The notes under the pieces: generated by a model
Told to the model about the DNA's origin: nothing
Database searches by the model: none
What the model saw: the letters and a program-made list of their open reading frames with translations, nothing else
Source of the DNA: Variovorax sp. TBS-050B
GTDB lineage: Bacteria > Pseudomonadota > Gammaproteobacteria > Burkholderiales > Burkholderiaceae_C
Assembly (NCBI RefSeq): GCF_029893635.1
Contig: NZ_JARXYR010000002.1
Location: 1,091,001-1,155,000, forward strand
Length of the DNA stretch: 64,000 nucleotides
Reading direction: 5' to 3'
In this document: piece by piece, positions 1 through 8,960 of the stretch
Layout of the letters: every line of letters starts with the position of its first letter
How positions within the stretch are numbered: the first letter of the stretch is position 1
Position numbers and translations under genes: made by a program

Positions 1-11
1 ACAATCGCCGC

Positions 12-1052
12 ATGACCCCTTCCTCCCCCGCAGCGCCCGCCAACACCCATCCCTACGAGAGCCTCACGCCCGACGTGGTGCTCGACGCGCTGGCAACGCT
101 CGGCCTGCATGGCGACGGCCGCCTCACCAGCCTGAACTCCTACGAGAACCGGGTCTACCAGGTGTACCTGGAGGACCGCAGCGCCGTGGTGGTCAAGTTC
201 TACCGGCCCGAACGCTGGAGCGAGGCCGAGATCCTCGAGGAGCACGGCTTCTCGCTCGAGCTGGCCGCGGCCGAAGTCCCGGCGGTGCCGCCGCGGGCCT
301 TCGACGGCCGCACGCTGCACCACCACGCCGGCTTTGCCTTCAGCGTGAGCCCCTACCGCGGCGGCCGTGCACCCGAGCTCGACGATTTCGAGGTGCTCGA
401 ATGGGTGGGGCGCTTCCTCGCGCGCATCCACACCGTGGGCAGCGCCCGGCCCTTCGAGGCGCGGCCCGCGCTCGACATGCAGAACTTCGGCACCGCCTCG
501 CGCGACTGGCTGCTCGGCCACGACAAGATCCCGCTCGACGTGCAGCGCGACTGGGAAAAGGCCTGCAACGAGGCGCTCGAGATGATCGCCGCCACGCCGC
601 TCGCAGCCGCCGCGCCGAACGCGGGCGACTTCCAGCCGCGCAAGCTGCGGCTGCACGGCGACGTGCACCCGGGCAACATCCTCTGGACGCCCACCGACCG
701 GCCCGAGGGCGGCCCGCACTTCGTCGACCTCGACGACGCGCGCACCGGCTTCGCGGTGCAGGACCTGTGGATGCTGCTGTCGGGCGAGCGCGCCCAGCGC
801 ACCGCGCAGCTCTCGGGCCTGCTCGACGGCTACGAGCAGTTCCGCGAGTTCGACCGCCGCGAGCTCGCGCTGATCGAGCCGCTGCGCACGCTGCGGCTCA
901 TCCACTACAGCGCCTGGCTCGCGCGGCGCTGGGAAGACCCGATCTTCCCGATCAACTTCCCGTGGTTCGGTTCGAGCGACTACTGGAAGGGCCAGATCCT
1001 CGTGCTGCAGGAGCAGTGCGAGCAGATGGCCGAGGAGCCGCTCTACGCCTGA
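12..1052 (+). CDS. srkA: Stress response Ser/Thr kinase, SrkA/RdoA (YihE) family
   Basis: A 346-residue cytosolic kinase of the SrkA/YihE family, which phosphorylates Ser/Thr in envelope and oxidative stress responses. The catalytic loop LHGDVHPGNILW (about residues 216-227) carries the HxDxxxxN Brenner signature, and FVDLDDAR (about 239) supplies the metal-binding Asp that replaces DFG. Length matches the family (about 330 aa). The ATG at 12 is the first in frame, but only 11 bases lie upstream in the window, so the ribosome site cannot be judged. Its stop overlaps by 10 nt the 3' end of the convergent LysR gene. In other genomes the family often sits next to dsbA; no dsbA is seen downstream here. 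I am confident of the family, less so of the physiological role. Confidence 0.9.
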   Translation: MTPSSPAAPANTHPYESLTPDVVLDALATLGLHGDGRLTSLNSYENRVYQVYLEDRSAVVVKFYRPERWSEAEILEEHGFSLELAAAEVPAVPPRAFDGRTLHHHAGFAFSVSPYRGGRAPELDDFEVLEWVGRFLARIHTVGSARPFEARPALDMQNFGTASRDWLLGHDKIPLDVQRDWEKACNEALEMIAATPLAAAAPNAGDFQPRKLRLHGDVHPGNILWTPTDRPEGGPHFVDLDDARTGFAVQDLWMLLSGERAQRTAQLSGLLDGYEQFREFDRRELALIEPLRTLRLIHYSAWLARRWEDPIFPINFPWFGSSDYWKGQILVLQEQCEQMAEEPLYA

Positions 1053-1930
1053 GGCACCGCCTCGGCCACGCCTTCCAGCAGCCGCTCGACCAGCGGACCG
1101 ACCGGCCCCGCGCGCCAGACCCCGTAGGCCTCCGACTGCGCGACGGCCCGGTCCAGCGGGCGGAACACCGCGCCGGGCAGTGCCGAATGGCGCATCGCCT
1201 GCGGCACCAGCGCCACGCCCAGGCCCTGCGACACCAGCGAGACCACCGCGAGCCAGTGGCGCACCTCGTGCCGCACCTCGGGCTGGAAGCCGGCCTCGGC
1301 GCAGATCGAGAGGATGCGCTCGTGGTAGTCGGGCGAGACCTCGCGCGAGAACAGCACGAAGGGCTGCGCACGCAGGTCGGCCGGCGCCAGCACGCGCTTG
1401 CGCGCGAGCGCGTGGCCGGCCGGCAGGCAGCAGACAAAGGGTTCCGACAGCAGCAGCCGGTGCTGCAGTTCGGGCGGCATGCGGGCGGTGTGGACGAAGC
1501 CGAGATCGAGCCGGTCGTGCAGCAGCTCGGCGATCTGCAGGCCCGAGTTGAGTTCGGCCAGCGTGATGCGCACCGCCGGATGCCGCGCCTGGAACGCGCG
1601 CAGCGCCTGCGGCAGGCCGCGGTACAGCATCGCGCCGACGAAGCCGATGCGCAGCCGCCCGGCCGAACCGGCCGCGACGTCGCGCGCCTCGAGCGCGGCC
1701 TCCTCGGCCTGCCGCAGCAGCCGCCGCGCGGAAGCGCGCAGCGCCTCGCCCGCGGGCGTGAGCCGCACTTCCTTGCTGTTGCGCTCGAACAGGCGCGCGC
1801 CCACCGAGTCTTCGAGCTGGCGGATCGCCACCGACAGCGGCGGCTGCGAGATCGACAGCCGCCGCGCGGCGCGGCCGAAGTGCAGCTCTTCGGCGAGCAC
1901 GGAGAAATAGCGCAGGTGCCGGAGTTCCAT
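1043..1930 (-). CDS. LysR-family transcriptional regulator
   Basis: A 295-residue LysR regulator. The N-terminal winged HTH is plain (MELRHLRYFSVLAEELHFGR, then the SQPPLSVAIRQLE recognition region at about 35-50), followed by a periplasmic-binding-like effector domain to residue 295. An in-frame ATG 24 nt upstream (1954) exists, but MELRHLRYF is the canonical LysR N-terminus, so 1930 is chosen. It is divergent from the acyl-CoA dehydrogenase/Bug/CoA-transferase set, which LysR proteins of such clusters typically control. A 7-bp-arm inverted repeat lies in the 93-nt gap between them. The effector is unknown; a carboxylic acid or its CoA ester handled by the neighbours is an inference. Confidence 0.93.
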   Translation of the reverse strand: MELRHLRYFSVLAEELHFGRAARRLSISQPPLSVAIRQLEDSVGARLFERNSKEVRLTPAGEALRASARRLLRQAEEAALEARDVAAGSAGRLRIGFVGAMLYRGLPQALRAFQARHPAVRITLAELNSGLQIAELLHDRLDLGFVHTARMPPELQHRLLLSEPFVCCLPAGHALARKRVLAPADLRAQPFVLFSREVSPDYHERILSICAEAGFQPEVRHEVRHWLAVVSLVSQGLGVALVPQAMRHSALPGAVFRPLDRAVAQSEAYGVWRAGPVGPLVERLLEGVAEAVPQA

Positions 1931-1940
1931 CAATAGCCAG

Positions 1941-1966
1941 ATCGAATCGAACAAGACCTATTCGAT
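1941..1966. promoter_or_regulatory. Candidate LysR operator between divergent genes
   Basis: Perfect inverted repeat ATCGAAT (1941-1947) and ATTCGAT (1960-1966) with a 12-nt spacer, in the 93-bp gap between the LysR start (1930) and the acyl-CoA dehydrogenase start (2024). The dyad contains T-N11-A-like geometry expected of LysR sites and the region is locally A/T-rich. Binding by the adjacent LysR is inferred from position only. Confidence 0.45.
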
Positions 1967-2023
1967 ATTAGACACGGATCGCAGCCCTGCGAACAATGCG
2001 GCGGAAACCAGGAGACGACTTCG

Positions 2024-3764
2024 ATGCCGACCGAAACCGCGGCCGCCGCCCAGGCGCAGGCCACGCCGCACGCCCATCCCATTCCCGACCGCCACGGCCA
2101 GAACCTGTTCACCGCCGACGCGGGCTTCGGCGAGCTGCTCGCGCTCTACCTGCCGGCCGACCTGCTGCGCCACATGCAGCCGCACTTCGAGCGCCTGGGC
2201 GGCCTCGCGGGCGGCCTGCTCGACGAGCTCGCCGGCACGGCCGACCGCCATCCGCCGGTGCTGCGCCAGCGCACGCGCACCGGGCTCGACGAGCAGAAGA
2301 TCATCAAGCACCCGGCCTACGTCGAGATGGAGCGCCTCGCGCTGAGCGAGTTCGGGCTGGCCGCGATCTCGCACCGCGAGGACACGCTGGGCTGGCAGGG
2401 CCGCATGCCGCCGCTGGTCAAGTACGTGCTGACCTATCTCTTCGTGCAGGCCGAGTTCGGCCTGTGCTGCCCGGTCTCGATGACCGATTCGCTCACGCGC
2501 ACGCTGAAGAAGTTCGGCAGCCCGGACCTGGTCGCCAAGTACCTGCCGCGCCTGACCTCGCTCGACTTCGATGAACTGGCCCAGGGCGCGATGTTCATGA
2601 CCGAGCAGGCCGCGGGTTCCGACATCGCGGCCACCGCCACGCGCGCCGCGCGCCAGCCCGACGGCAGCTGGCGCCTCTCCGGCGACAAGTGGTTCTGCTC
2701 CAACCCCGATGCCGACTTTGCGATGGTGCTCGCACGCGCCGAGGACGGCGCCGAAGGCATGAAGGGCGTGTCGCTCTTCCTGCTGCCGCGCCGGCTCGAC
2801 GACGGCCGCCTCAACCACTACCGCATCGTGCGCCTGAAGGACAAGCTCGGCACGCGCTCGATGGCGAGCGGCGAGATCCGGCTCGAGGGCGCGGTCGCCT
2901 ACCTCGTGGGCGAGGAAGGCCGCGGCTTCGTGCAGATGGCCGACATGGTCAACAACTCGCGGCTGTCGAACGGGGTGCGCGCCGCCGGCCTGATGCGCCG
3001 CGCGGTGGGCCGAGGCCGAGTACATCGCGGCCGAGCGCCGCGCCTTCGGCCGCACGCTGGCGCAGATGCCGCTGATGCAGCGCCAGCTCGACAAGCTGCG
3101 CGTGCCCGCCGAGCAGGCGCGCACCATGGTGTGCCAGACCGCGCAGGCGCTCGCGCGCGCCGACGCGGGCGAAGCCGATGCCTACGCGCTGCTGCGCATC
3201 CTCACGCCGCTCATCAAGTTCCGCGCCTGCCGCGATGCGCGCAAGGTCACGGGCGATGCGATGGAAGTGCGCGGCGGCTGCGGCTACATCGAGGAATGGA
3301 GCGACCCGCGGCTGGTGCGCGATGCGCACCTGGGCTCGATCTGGGAAGGCACGAGCAACATCGTCGCGCTCGACGTGATCCGCGCGGTGAAGCGCGAAGG
3401 CTCGCTGCCGGTGCTGCGCGCGCACTGCGAGGCGCTGCTCGCCGATGCGGCGCGTTCCCCGGCGCTCTCGCCCGCGTTCGCGAAGGCCCTGCGCGATGCG
3501 CTGGCGCGCGCCGCGGCACTGACCGAAACCGCCGCGCGCGAGGGCGGCGACGCGCTGGCGCGGCAGGCGGCCTCGGCGCTCTACCACTGCACGAGCGCGA
3601 TCGCGATGGCCTGGGAGGCCGCGCGCACCGGCTCTGCCGCGCGGCTGCGCTGGGCGCAGCTCGCGCTCGCGCACCGCGTGCTGCCGCGCGATCCGCTGAT
3701 GCCCGACGCGCTGCCGGCCGAATGGAATCCCGGCGTGGCACGCGCCGACGCGGCCGTCGCCTGA
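2024..3764 (+). pseudogene. Acyl-CoA dehydrogenase, interrupted by a 1-nt insertion
   Basis: An FAD-dependent acyl-CoA dehydrogenase of about 579 residues once one base is ignored. The first frame reads from the ATG at 2024 through the middle-domain motif TEQAAGSDIAATAT to GLMRRAVG, then loses similarity. The next frame resumes with EAEYIAAERRAFG and carries the C-terminal domain, including RGGCGYIEEWSDPRLVRD and LGSIWEGTSNIVALDV. The switch falls at GGG 3007-3009, where one extra G explains everything. The length and C-terminal extension resemble the AidB-like/long acyl-CoA dehydrogenases. If real, the frameshift removes the catalytic C-terminal half; a sequencing error is equally possible because both halves are otherwise intact. 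It heads a set with a Bug protein and a CaiB CoA transferase, divergent from LysR. The physiological substrate is unknown. Confidence 0.88.
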
Positions 3765-3810
3765 CGCAGGCCGCCATCCCTCAAAAAGACAGACCTCACC
3801 GGAGACAAAC

Positions 3811-4812
3811 TTGCGCCCTCTTCTTCGCACCCTTCTTCTTTCGCTGCGCCTCCCCGCCGCCGCATGCACCGTGCTGCTCGCGGCCATGCCGGCCGCGCAG
3901 GCCGCCGAACCCTTTCCTTCCAAGCCGGTGATGCTGGTGGTGCCCTTCCCGCCCGGCGGGCCGACCGATGCGATGGCGCGCACGCTCGCGGCCGAGATGA
4001 AGGACCGCCTCGGCCAGCCGATGATCGTGGAGAACCGCGCCGGTGCCGGCGGCAACATCGGGGCCGACTACGTCGCGCGCGCCGAGGCCGACGGCCAGAC
4101 GCTGCTCTTCGGCACCTCGGGCCCGCTCGCGATCAATTCGAGCCTCTACCGCAAGATCAGCTACGACCCGGTCAAGAGCTTCGCCCCGGTGATCCAGGTT
4201 GGCCACCTGCCGAACATCCTGGTGGTGCATCCCTCCGTGCCCGCGAAGGACGTGCGCGAACTCGTCGCCTATGCCAAGGCCAACCCGGGCAAGCTCAGCT
4301 ATGCCTCCTCGGGCAACGGCGCGTCGTCGCACCTCGCGGGCGTGCTGTTCAACTCGGTCGCCGGCACCGACCTGCAGCACGTGCCCTACAAGGGCACCGG
4401 GCCGGCGCTCAACGACCTGCTCGGCGGCCAGGTGCAGATGACCTTCACCGACATCCTCACCGCGCTCCCCTACGTCAAGACCGGCAAGCTGCGCGCGCTC
4501 GGCGTGGCCACGGCCGCGCGTTCGCAGGCGCTGCCCGAGGTGCCGACGATCGCCGAGCAGGGCTACAAGGGCTATGACGTGAGCGTGTTCTTCGGCATCG
4601 TCGCGCCGGCCGGCACGCCCGCGGACCGCATCGGCAAGCTCAACCAGGCGTTCGCCGAAGTGCTCGGCTCGCCCAAGGTGAAGCAGATGTTCGCGGCGCA
4701 AGGCCTCGAATCGGCGGCCGACACCTCGCCGCAGAAGCTCGGGCAGTTCATCGCCAGCGAGTCTTCGAAGTGGAAGGACGTGGTGAAGAAGTCGGGGGCG
4801 CAGCTCGATTGA
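3811..4812 (+). CDS. Bug/TctC-family periplasmic substrate-binding protein
   Basis: A 333-residue secreted solute receptor of the tripartite tricarboxylate transporter (Bug) family, which binds carboxylates in the periplasm. A TTG start at 3811 is used: GGAG ends 7 nt upstream and the reading begins directly with a signal peptide (RPLLRTLLLSLRLP) ending near AAQAAEPFPS. The mature protein shows the family signatures FPPGGPTDAMAR, ENRAGAGGNIGADYVARA and PYKGTGPALNDLLGGQVQM. No TctA/TctB membrane partners are nearby, as is normal for the greatly expanded Bug families of Burkholderiales. It sits 46 nt after the acyl-CoA dehydrogenase and before a CoA transferase, so it probably senses or imports their substrate. 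Confidence 0.93.
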   Translation: MRPLLRTLLLSLRLPAAACTVLLAAMPAAQAAEPFPSKPVMLVVPFPPGGPTDAMARTLAAEMKDRLGQPMIVENRAGAGGNIGADYVARAEADGQTLLFGTSGPLAINSSLYRKISYDPVKSFAPVIQVGHLPNILVVHPSVPAKDVRELVAYAKANPGKLSYASSGNGASSHLAGVLFNSVAGTDLQHVPYKGTGPALNDLLGGQVQMTFTDILTALPYVKTGKLRALGVATAARSQALPEVPTIAEQGYKGYDVSVFFGIVAPAGTPADRIGKLNQAFAEVLGSPKVKQMFAAQGLESAADTSPQKLGQFIASESSKWKDVVKKSGAQLD

Positions 4813-4866
4813 CATGGCTTGCGTTCAGGGCGCGCTCCCGCCGACGGTGGGAGCGGATCAGAGCAC

Positions 4867-5010
4867 TGGTTGATCGGCCGCAAACCAGCCGCGTGCCCCG
4901 TGCACAGGGCATCGGGTGCTCCCCGCAGCGAAATAAAGGAGGAGCCGAAGGCGGGGGACATTCGCGGAGGGGAGTACCCGGTGCCCTGTGCACGCGCCCC
5001 GAACACGCGC
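4867..5010 (+). repeat. Intergenic repeat B, copy 1 (single arm)
   Basis: About 140 bp nearly identical to 48430-48560, both located 5' of a + strand CoA-related gene. The shared core runs from TGATCGGCCGC through GCATCGGGTGCTCCCCGCAG, then AAATAAAGGAGGA and GGGGGACATTCGCGGAGGGG. This copy lacks the left inverted arm present in copy 2. It fills most of the 241-nt gap between the Bug gene (stop 4812) and the CoA transferase (start 5054). It encodes no recognisable protein and its function is unknown. Confidence 0.75.
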
Positions 5011-5053
5011 TCCGAACACGTCTCCTGAAAAGCACACAAACGAAACAAAGCCA

Positions 5054-6193
5054 ATGACAAGCACCCCAGGCGCCCTCGCAGGCATCCGCGTCCTCGACAT
5101 CTCCCGCATCCTCGGCGGTCCCTACTGCGGCCAGATCCTCGGCGACCATGGTGCCGACGTGCTCAAGGTCGAACCCCCGCAGGGCGACGACACCCGCACC
5201 TGGGGCCCGCCGTTCAAGGACGGCGTGGCTTCGTACTACCACGGCCTCAACCGCAACAAGCGCGTGCAGCACCTCGACCTGGCCACCGACGACGGCCGCG
5301 CCGCGCTGCTCGCGCTCGTCGCCGAGGCCGACGTGCTGATCGAGAACTTCAAGGCCGGCACCATGGAACGCTGGGGCATCGGCTTCGACGTGCTCTCGCA
5401 GCGCTTTCCGCGCCTCGTGTGGTGCCGCGTCTCCGGCTTCGGCACCGACGGCCCCCTCGGCGCCCTGCCCGGCTACGACGCCGCGGTGCAGGCCATGACC
5501 GGCATCATGAGCATCAACGGCGAGGCCGAGGGCGGCCCGCTGCGCGTCGGCCTGCCGGTGGTCGACATGGTGACCGGGCTCAACGCCGTCATCGGCGTGC
5601 TGCTCGCGCTGCAGGAGCGCCAGAAGAGCGGCCGCGGCCAGCTCGTCGAGGCCGCGCTCTACGACAGCGGCCTCTCGCTGCTGCATCCGCATGCGGCCAA
5701 CTGGTTCATGGATGGCACCGCGCCCCGGCGCACCGGCAACGCGCATCCCAACATCTATCCCTACGACGCACTCGCCACCGGCACCGACCCCGTGTTCGTC
5801 GCCGTCGGCAACGACCGCCAGTTCGCGAGCCTGTGCCGCTGCATCGGCCTGCCCGAGCTGGCCGACGATCCGCTCTACCAGACGGCCGGCGCGCGCTCGG
5901 TGCACCGCGCCGGCCTCAAGCAGCGGCTCGAGGCCGCGCTGGCGGCGTTCGACGGCCGCGCGCTGGTCGAGCAGCTCATGGCCGCCGGCGTGCCCGCCGC
6001 GCCGGTGCTGCCTGTGGACGCCGCACTCGAACATCCGCACACGGCACACCGTGGCATGGTGGTGGAGATGGAAGGGGGCTACCGTGGCATCGGCGCGCCC
6101 GTGAAGCTCGGGCGCACGCCCGCGAGCTACCGGCATGCGCCGCTGACGCCGGGCAGCACGTTCCTGCCCGCAGGCGGACCTGACGAAGGCTAA
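5054..6193 (+). CDS. CaiB/BaiF-family (family III) CoA transferase
   Basis: A 379-residue family III CoA transferase that moves CoA between an acyl-CoA and a free carboxylic acid through an aspartyl-CoA thioester. GIRVLDISRILGGPYCGQIL near the N-terminus and ADVLIENFKAGTMERWG (about 92-108) are family hallmarks. Asp171 in GLPVVDMVTG is the expected catalytic residue. The ATG at 5054 is preferred over an upstream ATG at 4988, which would add residues unlike the family and lie beside repeat B; no strong Shine-Dalgarno is visible. With the preceding acyl-CoA dehydrogenase and Bug protein it suggests activation and oxidation of one imported acid. Its stop overlaps by 4 nt the stop of the convergent lipoprotein gene. 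Confidence 0.93.
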   Translation: MTSTPGALAGIRVLDISRILGGPYCGQILGDHGADVLKVEPPQGDDTRTWGPPFKDGVASYYHGLNRNKRVQHLDLATDDGRAALLALVAEADVLIENFKAGTMERWGIGFDVLSQRFPRLVWCRVSGFGTDGPLGALPGYDAAVQAMTGIMSINGEAEGGPLRVGLPVVDMVTGLNAVIGVLLALQERQKSGRGQLVEAALYDSGLSLLHPHAANWFMDGTAPRRTGNAHPNIYPYDALATGTDPVFVAVGNDRQFASLCRCIGLPELADDPLYQTAGARSVHRAGLKQRLEAALAAFDGRALVEQLMAAGVPAAPVLPVDAALEHPHTAHRGMVVEMEGGYRGIGAPVKLGRTPASYRHAPLTPGSTFLPAGGPDEG

Positions 6194-6717
6194 GGCGCGA
6201 TCGGATTGAAGGGCGTGCCGAGCTCGCGCGCAGGCGCAGGCGCGGTGGCCGCCCTGGGCGTGCGGTAGACCACGCGCACCGGCGCTACCGGCGCAGCCGC
6301 CGCGGCCGTCGTGGCCGCCGTCGCGGGGGCCGGCCCCACGGCCAGTGCGGGCCCGACGGTGGTGGTGGCGACCGGCGCCGCAGCGGCCTTGCCCGCGTTG
6401 GGATCGTGCAGCACCACGCTCTTGCCCACGCCCACGCCGGTGCCGATCGGGCCGATGCCCACGCCGACACCCACCCCCGCGGTGCCGGCCACCACGCCCG
6501 TGTTGTTGACCGACACGCCCGCGCCGAGCGGGCCCCAGCCGGTGTTCAGGCCGACCGAGAAATTGCCGTCCTTCGTGGCGCCGAGCCCGAGCGAGAGTCC
6601 CGGCACCAGCGGAATGCCGACGTGATAGTGCGAACAGCCGCCCACCAGCAGCAAGGGCAGTGCCGCCACGGCCACGGCGGCCGTGCGAACGCCTGCGGTG
6701 CGCGGCCGGGGCGTCAC
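6190..6717 (-). CDS. Small glycine/alanine-rich lipoprotein coupled to htpG
   Basis: A 175-residue predicted lipoprotein. The signal peptide ([16 protein letters not shown]) ends in a lipobox with the lipidated Cys near residue 28. The mature part is a glycine/valine-rich domain with repeated [20 protein letters not shown] stretches, then an Ala/Thr/Pro-rich tail. The GTG start at 6717 overlaps the TGA of htpG as GTGA, so translation is probably coupled to htpG; longer upstream readings of this frame lie inside htpG and look like antisense noise. I do not recognise a characterised family. Envelope localisation is well supported; function is unknown. Confidence 0.75.
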   Translation of the reverse strand: MTPRPRTAGVRTAAVAVAALPLLLVGGCSHYHVGIPLVPGLSLGLGATKDGNFSVGLNTGWGPLGAGVSVNNTGVVAGTAGVGVGVGIGPIGTGVGVGKSVVLHDPNAGKAAAAPVATTTVGPALAVGPAPATAATTAAAAAPVAPVRVVYRTPRAATAPAPARELGTPFNPIAP

Positions 6718-8753
6718 ACCAGGAGCGCGTTGACGCGCCTCACGTAGGCCGCGGGATCGGCCGGCAGGCCGCCTTCGGCCAGCAGCGCCTGGTCGAACAG
6801 GATGTTGGCAAGGTCGTCGAAATGCTCGGAGCCTTCGAGCTTCTTCACCAGCGCATGCTCGGCGTTGACCTCGAGCACCGGCTTCAGGTCGGGCGCGGGC
6901 TGGCCGGCCTGCTTGAGCATGCGCGCGAGCTGCGTGCTCATGCCGCCGTCCTGCACCACCAGGCAGGCGGGCGAATCGACCAGGCGCGTGGTCACGCGCA
7001 CGTCCTGGGCCTTGTCCTTGAGCGCTTCCTTGAGCTTCTCGAGCATCGGCTTGAACGATTCGGCCGCTTCCTCGGCCGCCTTCTTCTCGGCCTCGTCCTG
7101 CAGCTTGCCCAGATCGACCGCGCCCTTGGCCACGCTCTGCAGCGGCGTGCCGTCGAACTCGGTGAGGTAGTTGAGCGCCCACTCGTCGACGCGGTCGGTC
7201 ATCAGCAGCACCTCGATGCCCTTCTTCTTGAAGACCTCGAGCTGCGGGCTGTTCTTGGCGGCGGCCAGCGTGTCGGCCGTGATGTAGTAGATCGCGTCCT
7301 GGCCGTCCTTCATGCGCGCCTTGTAGTCGGCGAAGCTCACGCTCACGGTGTCGCTGGTGGTCGACGCGAAGCGCAGCAGCTTGGCGATGCGGTCGCGGTT
7401 GGCGAAATCCTCACCCAGGCCTTCCTTGAGCACGGCGCCGAACTCGGCATAGAACTTCGCGTACTTGCCCGATTCGTCGGCCGCTGCCGCGGCGGCTTCG
7501 GCCGCGGTGGGCGCGTTCTTGTCGACCACGTCGGTCACGCCTTCGGTCGGCTCGGGCGCGGGCACCGATTCGCCCGAGCCCACGTCGATGCGGCCCTCGC
7601 CGCTCTCCGGGCCGGTCTTCTGCTTCTTCGCGAGGTCCTCGAGCATGCCGAGCACGCGCTTGGTGCTGCCCTCGCGGATGGCCTTCACGTCGCGGCTTTC
7701 CTGCAGCAGCTCGCGGCTCACGTTGAGCGGCAGGTCGGACGAGTCGATCACGCCCTTCACGAAGCGCAGGTAGCTCGGCAGCAGCGCCTCGGCGTCGTCC
7801 ATGATGAAGACGCGCTTCACGTAGAGCTTGACGCCCGCGCTCTTGTCGCGGTTCCAGAGGTCGAACGGCGCCTTCGAGGGGATGTAGAGCAGCTGCGTGT
7901 ACTCGGTGCTGCCCTCCACGCGGTTGTGGCTCCAGGCGAGCGGCGCCTCGAAGTCGTGGCTGATCGCCTTGTAGAACTCCTCGTACTGCTCGGGCGTGAT
8001 GTCCTTCTTGTTGCGGCTCCAGAGCGCATTGGCCTTGTTGACCGTTTCCCATTCGCCGGTCTTGACCATGTCGCCCGGCTGGTCGTTCTCGCCGTCCTTC
8101 CATTCCTCCTTCTCCATGAGGATGGGCAGCGAAATGTGGTCGGAGTACTTGCCGACGATCTGCTTGAGCTTCCAGGCGTTGAGGTATTCGTCGGCGTCCT
8201 CGCGCAGGTGCAGCGTGATGCGCGTGCCGCGCTCGGCGCGCGTGATGTCGTCGACCTCGAAGTCGCCCGCGCCGCCGCTCGTCCAGCGCACGCCCTGCTC
8301 GGGCGGCAGGCCCGCGCGGCGCGATTCGACCGTGATCTTGTCGGCCACGATGAAGCCCGAATAGAAGCCCACGCCGAACTGGCCGATGAGCTGCGCGTCG
8401 GCCTTCTGGTCGCCGCTGAGCTTGCTCATGAAGTCCTTGGTGCCGCTCTTGGCGATGGTGCCGAGGTTGTCGATCGCCTCCTGGCGCGACAGGCCGATGC
8501 CGCGGTCGGTGATGGTGATGGTGCGCGCGGCCTTGTCGAAGGACAGGCGCACGTCGAGTTCGGGCTGGTCTTCGTAGAGCTCGGGATGGTCGATGGCCTC
8601 GAAGCGCAGCTTGTCGCAGGCGTCCGAGGCATTCGAGATCAGTTCGCGCAGGAAGATTTCCTTGTTGGAGTACAGCGCATGCGTGACGAGGTGCAGCAGT
8701 TGCGCGACTTCAGCCTGGAACGGGAGTTTGGTATGGGAAGAGGAATCGGCCAT
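6714..8753 (-). CDS. htpG: Molecular chaperone HtpG (Hsp90)
   Basis: A 679-residue cytosolic Hsp90 ATPase that matures and refolds client proteins. The N-terminal GHKL ATP site is complete: [40 protein letters not shown] and [11 protein letters not shown]. The middle and C-terminal domains follow with [14 protein letters not shown] and [10 protein letters not shown] motifs. It is longer than the 624-residue E. coli protein, mainly through an acidic/Ala-rich insertion after KKQKTGPE (about residues 380-430), which looks like a flexible linker. The ATG at 8753 gives the expected N-terminus. A sigma-32-like promoter lies 79 nt upstream, and a lipoprotein gene is coupled at the 3' end. Confidence 0.98.
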   Translation of the reverse strand: MADSSSHTKLPFQAEVAQLLHLVTHALYSNKEIFLRELISNASDACDKLRFEAIDHPELYEDQPELDVRLSFDKAARTITITDRGIGLSRQEAIDNLGTIAKSGTKDFMSKLSGDQKADAQLIGQFGVGFYSGFIVADKITVESRRAGLPPEQGVRWTSGGAGDFEVDDITRAERGTRITLHLREDADEYLNAWKLKQIVGKYSDHISLPILMEKEEWKDGENDQPGDMVKTGEWETVNKANALWSRNKKDITPEQYEEFYKAISHDFEAPLAWSHNRVEGSTEYTQLLYIPSKAPFDLWNRDKSAGVKLYVKRVFIMDDAEALLPSYLRFVKGVIDSSDLPLNVSRELLQESRDVKAIREGSTKRVLGMLEDLAKKQKTGPESGEGRIDVGSGESVPAPEPTEGVTDVVDKNAPTAAEAAAAAADESGKYAKFYAEFGAVLKEGLGEDFANRDRIAKLLRFASTTSDTVSVSFADYKARMKDGQDAIYYITADTLAAAKNSPQLEVFKKKGIEVLLMTDRVDEWALNYLTEFDGTPLQSVAKGAVDLGKLQDEAEKKAAEEAAESFKPMLEKLKEALKDKAQDVRVTTRLVDSPACLVVQDGGMSTQLARMLKQAGQPAPDLKPVLEVNAEHALVKKLEGSEHFDDLANILFDQALLAEGGLPADPAAYVRRVNALLV

Positions 8754-8831
8754 TTGAACCCAGTGATTGCTAAGCGAAAAAATTCTAAGCCGTGCGCTCC
8801 GGCGGAACCCACCGGCTTATCAACTCTGCGA

Positions 8832-8859
8832 GTTGGGGCTTCCGATGCGGATCACAAGA
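8832..8859 (-). promoter_or_regulatory. Candidate sigma-32 heat-shock promoter of htpG
   Basis: On the minus strand CTTGTGA (8859-8853) and CCCCAACT (8839-8832) are separated by 13 nt, close to the RpoH consensus CTTGAAA and CCCATNT. The predicted start is about 70 nt before the htpG ATG. A small dyad (CAACTC TGC GAGTTG) overlaps the -10. RpoH control of htpG is established in other proteobacteria; here it is inferred from the match. Confidence 0.5.
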
Positions 8860-8960
8860 GGCCCTTCGTTGACGATTTCACGCCCGGCCGGGCGGCCCGT
8901 TCATCATGCCCCGCACCGTGTGACCGGAGCGAGAACCAAAGTCGTCGCGGCATTGCGCAC

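Noticed and set aside
8769..8790. Two CTAAGC hexamers upstream of htpG as response-regulator boxes
   Set aside because: They are 15 bp apart, not 11, and unlike the phased arrays at 12273 and 13105.
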